A stretch of DNA of 6,204 bases from Paracoccaceae bacterium (lineage in GTDB: Bacteria > Pseudomonadota > Alphaproteobacteria > Rhodobacterales > Rhodobacteraceae). The notes under the pieces were generated by a model, which was not told where the DNA came from, did no database searches, and worked only from the letters and a program-made list of their open reading frames with translations. Below, piece by piece: positions 1 to 4,757 of the stretch. The stretch lies in contig JAASTF010000195.1 in the NCBI GenBank assembly GCA_021767525.1, positions 1 to 6,204 of the forward strand, in the 5' to 3' direction. Positions within the stretch are counted from its first letter, which is position 1, and each line of letters begins with the position of its first letter. A program made the translations under genes and the position numbers.

Positions 1-794
1 AGCTGCTGGATACCAAGCACCTGCACGATTATTCCTACTGCGTCGAAATCCCCGACGGCCACATGGAACAGCCCTGGCTGAACCAGGGGCACCAGTTCCA
101 GCAGGCGCAGCATTACCAGTGGAACTATAACGGTTCGGCCAATGACCGCACCGACACGGTCTGCCCGCGCTACGAATACGAAACGGTCACCACGTTCAGC
201 CGCAGCGCCAGCGCGCTGAAGGCACAGATCGACGAATTCCGCCCCCGGGCCGGCACCTCGATCTTTCTGGGCATGAAATGGGGCGTTGCCCTGCTCGACC
301 CGGACTCGAACAACCTGGTGAACGGCATGATCGGCCGCGGCAAGGCCGACCCGGTGTTCTCGGATCGCCCGAAATCCTACTCGGACCCCGAAACGCTGAA
401 GACCGTGCTGCTGATGACCGACGGCAAGAACGATTATTCGAACCGTATCGCGCCCTGGTACTATCGCAACGACAGCCACTATGCGCACTGGAACCGCTAT
501 AACTTCTGGTGGTACCTGAACCGCTATGTCCGCGCGAACCACTATAACAACTGGTACCAGCAGTATTACGATCCGGCCACCGGCGACCGCCTGACCGCAG
601 ACATCTGCGAAGTGGCCAAGGAACGCGGTATCATCATCTGGGCCATCGGCTTCGAGGTGGATGACCACGGCGCCAACGTGATGCGCGACTGTGCCTCGTC
701 TCCCAGCCACTTCTTCCGGGTGGAAGGCATCGAGATCCGCGACGCCTTCGAGGCGATCGCCCGCCAGATCAACCAGCTGAGGCTGATCCAATGA
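1..794 (+). CDS. TadG-like pilus assembly protein, VWA domain (5' end outside window)
   Basis: The frame is open from the first codon (base 3) to TGA at 792-794, so about 263 C-terminal residues are visible and the real start lies upstream; the ATG at 63 is internal. The C-terminal half of a von Willebrand factor A domain is recognisable. The GTSIFLGMKWG segment carries the probable metal-site Thr (codon 255-257). LLMTDGKND carries the probable metal-site Asp (codon 420-422). The DICEVAKERGIIIWAIGF strand-helix unit and the RDCASSPSHFF segment follow, ending in a helix typical of this family. The DxSxS part of the metal site must be upstream of the window. TadG proteins are membrane-anchored envelope proteins of the Flp/Tad pilus machine. 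The gene overlaps the next TadE-like gene by ATGA, which supports one operon. Oddities are a Q/N/W/Y-rich stretch near the window start and an extreme Tyr/Trp/Asn-rich insert at 429-572. The family call is firm; the exact role is inferred. Confidence 0.88.
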   Translation, partial: LLDTKHLHDYSYCVEIPDGHMEQPWLNQGHQFQQAQHYQWNYNGSANDRTDTVCPRYEYETVTTFSRSASALKAQIDEFRPRAGTSIFLGMKWGVALLDPDSNNLVNGMIGRGKADPVFSDRPKSYSDPETLKTVLLMTDGKNDYSNRIAPWYYRNDSHYAHWNRYNFWWYLNRYVRANHYNNWYQQYYDPATGDRLTADICEVAKERGIIIWAIGFEVDDHGANVMRDCASSPSHFFRVEGIEIRDAFEAIARQINQLRLIQ

Positions 795-1327
795 CACGTG
801 GACTTATCGACCGCCTGTCCCGCTTTCGCCGGGATGAGGACGGGACCGTGACGACAGAATTCGTCATCATGTTCCCCCTCTTCATCTTCCTGACGCTCGC
901 GGGCATCGAAATGGGCATCATCGCCGTGCGCCAGGCAACGTTGGAACGCGCAGTCGACCTGACCGTTCGCGACATCCGCCTGGGCACCGGCACCGCGCCC
1001 CAGCACGACGACATCAAGGATCTGATCTGCGATCGCGCCGTGATGGTGCCCGAGTGCAAATCGAACCTGCGGCTGGAGATGATCCGGGTCGACCCCGAGA
1101 ACTACACCCCGCCGCCCGTTGTGCCCGATTGCACGGACAAGTCCGAAGAGGTCAACCCGGTGCGGGCCTTCACCAACGGCCTGGATAACGAGCTGATGAT
1201 CCTGCGCGCCTGCGCCAAGTTCGAGCCCTATTATCCGCTTGCCGGCATCGGCCGTGAATTGACGAAGGACAATGCCGGTTACGCCGCGGTGACCGCGACG
1301 ACCGCCTTCGTTCAGGAACCGAGGTAA
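791..1327 (+). CDS. TadE-like pseudopilin of the Flp/Tad pilus locus (first copy)
   Basis: The product has 178 residues. A basic head (residues 1-17) is followed by Gly18, then TVTTEF with Glu23 at +5, then a hydrophobic segment at about 24-45. This is the prepilin-like layout of TadE/TadF proteins, which the peptidase TadV processes in well-studied Tad systems; cleavage after Gly18 is therefore predicted. The rest (46-178) is an envelope domain with four cysteines (80, 89, 114, 141) that could form disulfides outside the cytoplasm. The ATG at 791 overlaps the TGA of the TadG-like gene, and GAGG at 779-782 lies 8 bases upstream, so this start is well supported. Such minor pseudopilins are needed for Flp pilus assembly. 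It sits between TadG-like and a second TadE-like gene and is surely co-transcribed with both. It could equally be named TadF-like; the two cannot be separated from sequence alone. Confidence 0.88.
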   Translation: MTRGLIDRLSRFRRDEDGTVTTEFVIMFPLFIFLTLAGIEMGIIAVRQATLERAVDLTVRDIRLGTGTAPQHDDIKDLICDRAVMVPECKSNLRLEMIRVDPENYTPPPVVPDCTDKSEEVNPVRAFTNGLDNELMILRACAKFEPYYPLAGIGRELTKDNAGYAAVTATTAFVQEPR

Positions 1328-1332
1328 CCGTT

Positions 1333-1893
1333 ATGATTTTGCATCGTATCAAGGGTTTTCTGCGCGGATTTCGCGACGATCAACGCGGCGTCGTGGCCGT
1401 GGAAAGCATCATCGTCCTGCCGCTGCTTTTCTGGTCGCTGATGGCGATGTATGCCTTCTTCGATGCGTATCGTCAGGCCAGCCTGAACGTGAAAGCGGCC
1501 TATACCATCGGTGACCTGCTGTCGCGCGAAACCAATTACATCACGCCGGAATACCTGGACACCACGCACCAGCTGTTCGATCTGATGACGCGCTCGCAAT
1601 CAGCGTCGAAACTGCGGGTGACGGTGGTCAAGTGGAACGAGAAGGACCAGAAATACCAGCGCGACTGGTCCAAAACCAAGGGTGGTGTGCCCGAGCTGAC
1701 GAACACCGACGTCAAGAACATGGCCACCAAGCTGCCCAAGATGCCTGACGGCGAACGGGTGATCGTGGTCGAGACCTGGGCCCGGTATTTCCCGCCCTTC
1801 GAAATCGGGATCGATGAGCAGGATCTTTACAACTTCGTCTTCACCCGGCCGCGCTTTGCACCGCAGCTGGTCTGGAAAGACGACAGCGTCTAA
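1333..1893 (+). CDS. TadE-like pseudopilin of the Flp/Tad pilus locus (second copy)
   Basis: The product has 186 residues and the same architecture as its upstream neighbour. A basic head is followed by Gly19, then VVAVES with Glu24 at +5, then a hydrophobic helix at about 24-44, with an envelope domain to the end. Predicted cleavage is after Gly19. Unlike the first copy it contains no cysteine, and its middle (about 96-140) is Lys/Asp-rich, so the two are paralogues with different outer domains rather than recent duplicates. The start at 1333 is supported by GAGG at 1321-1324, which overlaps the end of the previous gene, with 8 bases of spacing; the intergenic gap is only 5 bases. It is the last gene of the pilus operon here. 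Its TAA stop at 1891-1893 overlaps the stop codon of the convergent minus-strand gene. Confidence 0.87.
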   Translation: MILHRIKGFLRGFRDDQRGVVAVESIIVLPLLFWSLMAMYAFFDAYRQASLNVKAAYTIGDLLSRETNYITPEYLDTTHQLFDLMTRSQSASKLRVTVVKWNEKDQKYQRDWSKTKGGVPELTNTDVKNMATKLPKMPDGERVIVVETWARYFPPFEIGIDEQDLYNFVFTRPRFAPQLVWKDDSV

Positions 1894-2363
1894 TCGCGCC
1901 GGTCCAGCATCGCTTGGATGGCATCCGCCAGGGCACGCGTGTCGTGCCCTGACGGCACGCCACCGACCGCCAGCTTTCGTCCCCAACGCCACCAAAGGCC
2001 GGGCTGCCACGCGGGCGGCGCCGGCTCTTTCAGTCGCAGGACAAAGCCGTTGGATGGCTTGAAGGCGAACATCCCACGTTCGATCCGGTCGATCCGGTCG
2101 ATCGCAACCAGCGCGCGCCCGGTATCGTCGCGCAGCTGCGTTTCGGTCAGCACCAGCTTGCGCGCGGTCGCGCGATAGACGCGAACCGCCGAGACAAGCG
2201 CGACCAGGCCCAGCGCCACGATCAGCGCCTGCCAGCCCGCGGCCTCGGGCGGTTGGGCCAGCGCGCTCCAGATCAGGGCTGCGCCCAATCCTGCCGTGAT
2301 GACAACCCCCGATAGACGGCGGCCCGCCGAACACGCCACCTCTGCCACCACCTTGTCGGCCAT
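1890..2363 (-). CDS. Small inner-membrane protein with possible PH-like cytosolic domain
   Basis: The product has 157 residues, starting at ATG 2363-2361 with a G-rich Shine-Dalgarno tract (AGGGGGG, bases 2372-2378 on the minus strand) upstream. The frame stays open far upstream, but that part runs antisense through the RdhA-like gene and is not coding. Two hydrophobic segments are visible at about residues 17-36 and 43-62, separated by a short Pro/Gly-containing loop, giving a membrane hairpin. The C-terminal part (63-157) is soluble: LVLTETQLRD, a run of IDRIDRIE, FVLRL, then a Trp-rich WWRWGRK and a final helix. This strand-rich pattern after two membrane helices resembles bacterial PH-like membrane proteins, but that is inference and I do not recognise a named family. 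Its TAG stop (1892-1890) overlaps the TAA of the pilus gene. It is divergent from the RdhA-like gene across 102 bases. Function unknown. Confidence 0.75.
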   Translation of the reverse strand: MADKVVAEVACSAGRRLSGVVITAGLGAALIWSALAQPPEAAGWQALIVALGLVALVSAVRVYRATARKLVLTETQLRDDTGRALVAIDRIDRIERGMFAFKPSNGFVLRLKEPAPPAWQPGLWWRWGRKLAVGGVPSGHDTRALADAIQAMLDRRD

Positions 2364-2390
2364 TCCGTCACCCCCCTGATGCCCTGGCCC

Positions 2391-2419
2391 GATGTGCCAA
2401 GCCGCGCCGGCAAGGTCAA
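2391..2419 (-). promoter_or_regulatory. Candidate promoter of the small membrane protein gene
   Basis: On the minus strand a TTGACC box (2419-2414), a good match to the alphaproteobacterial -35, is followed after 17 bases by CACATC (2396-2391), a weak -10. Transcription would start near 2384 and give a leader of about 20 bases carrying the G-rich ribosome site. The spacing and -35 box are seen in the sequence; the -10 is poor, so this stays a candidate. No comparable promoter was found for the divergent plus-strand gene in the same 102-base gap. Confidence 0.35.
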
Positions 2420-2465
2420 CGCCCGCGCGATGGACAAGCCCGCCCGCGCGCCCTAGCGTGACGGC

Positions 2466-3638
2466 ATGTACTGGCCGCAGAACCACACGCCCATGCAGCC
2501 CGGCGACATCGAGGCCGGGATCGAAATCACCGAAGATTTCGAACCCTTCGCCCAGCGCGACGACGTGTTCACCCGCGCCTTTTGGGACGAAACCGTGCGC
2601 AGCCCCCGCACCGATGCCTTCTTTGCCTCGTACCGGATGGAGGCGACCCCGCGCCGGGGCGACGGGTTTCAGCAGCGCGATTTCGCGCTGCGCAACGCGG
2701 CCTGGCTGATTTCCGACATCGTGTCCGAGCGCGGCGCCGCAGAGGGGCGGCGCGAGGGGTTCCAGGCCCCGATCCAGCCCGACACGCCAATGGCGCCCGA
2801 ACAGGCCCAGATCGACGATCCCGCCGCCATGTCGGCCGAGATCAAGCGCATCGCGCGGTTTTTCGGCGCCGATCTGTGCGGCATCACCCGGATCGACCCG
2901 CGCTGGCAATATGCCAGCCGCGTGGACACGCGTGACATGTCAGAGGCGCCCAACGACCTGCCCCCCGGCATCACCCATGTGATCGTGCTGGGCCACCAGA
3001 TGGATCAAGGGCTGGTGGCCACCTACCCCTCGGCCCTGGCCGGCGCGGCCACGGGGCGCGAATACAGCCACGAGGCCGCGATCGTGATGCAGCTGGCCGC
3101 CTATATCCGCAACCTGGGCTATCAGGCGGTGGCATCGATGAACGACACGGGGCTGGTCATTCCCTATGCGCTGAAGGCGGGATTGGGCGAATACGCCCGC
3201 AACCAGTTGGTCATCACGCCGCAATTCGGCCCGCGCCTGCGGTTTTCCAAGATCTACACGGCGCTGCCGCTGGCACCGGATCGGCCCAAGCCACTGGGCG
3301 TGGCACGGTTCTGCGCGATTTGCACGAAATGCGCCGATGCCTGCCCGGTCAAGGCGTTGCCCTATGGTCCGCCTTCCACCGAGCGGCCGAACCGCTCGGC
3401 CATCAAGGGCGTGCGGAAATGGACCTCGGACGCGGAAGAATGCTTTGGCTTTTGGGCGAAACTGGCCTCGGACTGCGCGATCTGTATGCGCGTCTGCCCG
3501 TTCAACCGGGATTTCAGCCGCTGGTATCACCGCGCCTGGCTGCGCCTTGCCCTGTCGCCCGCGCGCAAACTGGCGCTGTGGCTGGATCGACGCCGCGGCG
3601 GGCGCATCAAGCCCGCCGCGTGGTGGGCCGGGCGCTGA
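2466..3638 (+). CDS. Reductive-dehalogenase-like corrinoid/Fe-S protein, cytosolic short form
   Basis: The product has 390 residues. Residues 1-105 form an N-terminal region with RDDVFTRAFWD. Residues about 120-280 look like the cobalamin-binding reductive dehalogenase core (GYQAVASMNDTG, IPYALKAGLGEYARNQ, ITPQFGPRLRFSKIY, LPLAPDRP). Two [4Fe-4S] motifs follow: C-x2-C-x2-C-x3-CP at Cys283/286/289/293, and C-x10-C-x2-C-x3-CP at Cys326/337/340/344. Tyr200, Asn226 and Arg259 have the same spacing (26 and 33) as Tyr246/Asn272/Arg305, which I recall as the active site of PceA. The family removes halogens from organic compounds using cob(I)alamin. There is no Tat signal or membrane helix, so a cytosolic location is expected; the C-terminus (366-390) is basic and could touch the membrane. 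No RdhB anchor or fused reductase is present, so electrons must come from another protein. ATG 2466 has only a weak ribosome site. QueG (epoxyqueuosine reductase) is the nearest alternative, but the ITPQFGPRLR region is RdhA-like. The family is firm; the substrate is unknown. Confidence 0.85.
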   Translation: MYWPQNHTPMQPGDIEAGIEITEDFEPFAQRDDVFTRAFWDETVRSPRTDAFFASYRMEATPRRGDGFQQRDFALRNAAWLISDIVSERGAAEGRREGFQAPIQPDTPMAPEQAQIDDPAAMSAEIKRIARFFGADLCGITRIDPRWQYASRVDTRDMSEAPNDLPPGITHVIVLGHQMDQGLVATYPSALAGAATGREYSHEAAIVMQLAAYIRNLGYQAVASMNDTGLVIPYALKAGLGEYARNQLVITPQFGPRLRFSKIYTALPLAPDRPKPLGVARFCAICTKCADACPVKALPYGPPSTERPNRSAIKGVRKWTSDAEECFGFWAKLASDCAICMRVCPFNRDFSRWYHRAWLRLALSPARKLALWLDRRRGGRIKPAAWWAGR

Positions 3639-3654
3639 GGCCGGCAACAGCGCC
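3631..3654. terminator. Stem-loop between convergent genes, possible terminator
   Basis: GGCGCTG (3631-3637) and CAGCGCC (3648-3654) form a perfect 7-base-pair GC-rich stem with a 10-base loop. It spans the stop codon of the RdhA-like gene and precedes the end of the convergent TetR gene by 12 bases. There is no T-tract on either side, so it is not a classic intrinsic terminator. The placement between two convergent genes suggests it stops or stabilises transcripts from one or both sides. Confidence 0.4.
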
Positions 3655-3666
3655 GCGCGCCGCCGC

Positions 3667-4254
3667 TCACGCGGCCACCGCCTTGCGCACCATCGTCCAG
3701 TAAATGGTTTCCACCTCGTCCGCGCTCAGCCGGCCGGCGGCGCGATACCAGGTTGTCACGCCTGTCAACATGGCGATCACGGCCAGCGTGGCGATCTTGC
3801 TGTCGGCCACGGAAAAGGCGCCGCTTGCCACGCCGTCGCGCAGGATGCCCTCCAGCTCGTCCTCGTAGCGACGGCGCAGCGCCTCGATCCGCTCGAAATT
3901 CTCGGGGCTGAGGTTGCGCAGTTCCATGTAGGACACAAAGACAGCGTCGGGCCGATCCAGGTGGAACCGAATATGAAAACGCGTGAATTCTTCCAATCGC
4001 TGGGCCGGGCTGCCCTGCCCGCCGCGCTGCGCGCGCTCGGCCAGCAGCGCGTCCATATGCCCGCGCATCAGGTCGAACAGCAGCGTCTGCTTGTCGGGCG
4101 TGTAGTTGTAAAGCGCCCCGGCCTGCACCCCGACCTCGGCCGCGATCTGGCGCATCGACACGGCGGCAAAGCCATGCCGCGCGAACAGCCGTAGCGCCGC
4201 CTCTTGCACGCGGGGGCCGGTGGTTTGCGAATGGGATCCTGCGGTGCGGGCCAT
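3667..4254 (-). CDS. TetR/AcrR-family transcriptional repressor
   Basis: The product has 195 residues, the normal length for the family. The N-terminal DNA-binding domain (about 14-62) is classic: VQEAALRLFARHGFAAVSM, then the helix-turn-helix RQIAAEVGVQAGALYNY, then a TPDKQTLLFDLM linker. The C-terminal ligand and dimer domain (about 85-195) contains FHIRFHLDRPDAVFVSYMEL and RRRYEDELEGILRDGV; this resembles TetR members that sense acyl-CoA-type ligands (KstR2/FadR type), though the ligand is inference. The frame is open to an ATG at 4323, but the start at 4254 is preferred. It gives the usual short head before the HTH and leaves a perfect palindrome (4268-4283) outside the gene, 13 bases upstream of the start. 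No clear ribosome site is seen before this ATG. It is divergent from the small lipoprotein gene and convergent with the RdhA-like gene. Self-repression is likely. Confidence 0.88.
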   Translation of the reverse strand: MARTAGSHSQTTGPRVQEAALRLFARHGFAAVSMRQIAAEVGVQAGALYNYTPDKQTLLFDLMRGHMDALLAERAQRGGQGSPAQRLEEFTRFHIRFHLDRPDAVFVSYMELRNLSPENFERIEALRRRYEDELEGILRDGVASGAFSVADSKIATLAVIAMLTGVTTWYRAAGRLSADEVETIYWTMVRKAVAA

Positions 4255-4267
4255 GCGCGCAGGGTAA

Positions 4268-4283
4268 CTGAACGCCCGTTCAG
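4268..4283. promoter_or_regulatory. Probable TetR-family operator palindrome
   Basis: CTGAACG-CC-CGTTCAG is a perfect 7-2-7 inverted repeat of 16 bases, with a core of TGAACG and CGTTCA, a form common among TetR-family operators. It lies 13 bases upstream of the repressor start and 74 bases upstream of the TTG start of the divergent lipoprotein gene. It is therefore placed to control the repressor itself and possibly the lipoprotein gene. The palindrome is seen directly; binding by the neighbouring protein is inferred from position. Confidence 0.72.
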
Positions 4284-4347
4284 ATAAAAGCCCCCGCTTG
4301 CCATCCGCGCGCGCACGCGGCATGACTTGTTCACCCTACCCAGCCCC

Positions 4348-4352
4348 GGAGG
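4348..4352 (+). promoter_or_regulatory. Ribosome binding site that selects the TTG start
   Basis: GGAGG lies 5 bases before the in-frame TTG at 4358-4360. The in-frame ATGs at 4298 and 4322 have no comparable site. The same GGAGG with 5-base spacing precedes the ATG of hom further downstream, which shows this layout is used in this genome. Confidence 0.7.
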
Positions 4353-4357
4353 CCGCC

Positions 4358-4648
4358 TTGCCCCGTATCCGCCGCGCCCTGCCGCTTTTGCTGGTCGGCC
4401 TTGCCGCCTGCACCCAGTTCCCCGAGCTGGACGACCGCGTCGGCCCGCTGGACCCGCGCGCGCCCTTCCCCGCACTTGTGCCGGTCGAACCTCTGGTCGC
4501 GCAGGCCCAAGAGGTGCGGGTCGAAGAAACCGAACAGGCCGCCCTGCAGGCGCGGGTCGCCGCGCTGAATGCACGCGCCGACCGGCTACGCCGCACCGTG
4601 GTCGACCGTGACACGCGCGCACGGATGTCGCGCGGTGTGACCCGCTGA
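4358..4648 (+). CDS. Small coiled-coil lipoprotein
   Basis: With the TTG start at 4358 the product has 96 residues and begins with a textbook lipoprotein signal: MPRIRR, a hydrophobic LPLLLVGLAA, and lipobox LAAC with Cys18 as the lipidated residue. The alternative ATG starts at 4298 and 4322 would add 20 or 12 residues in front of this signal and lack a ribosome site, so they are less likely. After cleavage a Pro-rich linker (about 21-45) leads into a Glu/Ala/Leu/Arg-rich helix (about 46-82, including AALQARVAALNARADRLRR) with heptad-like spacing, probably a coiled coil. The residue after Cys is Thr, so there is no Asp at +2 that would retain it in the inner membrane; outer-membrane attachment is plausible. 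It lies between the TetR repressor (divergent, sharing a control region) and hom (same strand, 109-base gap). Function is unknown; I recognise no family. Confidence 0.72.
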   Translation: MPRIRRALPLLLVGLAACTQFPELDDRVGPLDPRAPFPALVPVEPLVAQAQEVRVEETEQAALQARVAALNARADRLRRTVVDRDTRARMSRGVTR

Positions 4649-4691
4649 TCGCGGACCGCGCCCGGCATATGCAAAAAAGCCCAAAGCCGCG

Positions 4692-4720
4692 TTGCACACA
4701 CCCGGCAATCTGGCTACATC
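4692..4720 (+). promoter_or_regulatory. Candidate promoter of hom
   Basis: TTGCAC (4692-4697) and TACATC (4715-4720) are separated by 17 bases and resemble housekeeping -35 and -10 boxes. Transcription would start near 4727, leaving about 30 bases of leader that contain the GGAGG site at 4748-4752. This would make hom-glpX a unit independent of the lipoprotein gene upstream. The match is moderate and untested. Confidence 0.4.
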
Positions 4721-4757
4721 GCCCATGATCAGTACGAACCATCCGACGGAGGCCCCG

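Noticed and set aside
2081..2103. Tandem 9-base repeat (CGATCCGGT twice plus a partial copy)
   Set aside because: It lies inside the minus-strand gene and simply encodes the IDRIDRIE stretch; too short for a functional DNA repeat.
2364..2465. The 102-base divergent gap, examined for a riboswitch such as a cobalamin element upstream of the RdhA-like gene
   Set aside because: It is too short for a cobalamin riboswitch and shows no B12-box-like sequence.
2364..2909. Upstream extension of the minus-strand membrane protein frame to 339 residues
   Set aside because: The extension is antisense to the RdhA-like gene and looks random; the ATG at 2363 has a G-rich ribosome site and directly precedes a sensible membrane protein.
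3337..4194. Plus-strand open frame of 285 codons overlapping the end of the RdhA-like gene and the TetR gene
   Set aside because: It is a shadow frame: it covers the Fe-S cluster coding region in another frame and runs antisense through the TetR gene, with no family match.
4666..4679. GCATATGC palindrome followed by an A-run, considered as a terminator after the lipoprotein gene
   Set aside because: The stem is only 4 base pairs with no loop, and the run is A rather than T on the plus strand; no minus-strand gene ends here.
4692..4757. Longer N-terminus for hom from the TTG at 4692
   Set aside because: It lacks a ribosome site, adds residues with no homology before the Rossmann motif, and overlaps a likely promoter; ATG 4758 has GGAGG at the right distance.
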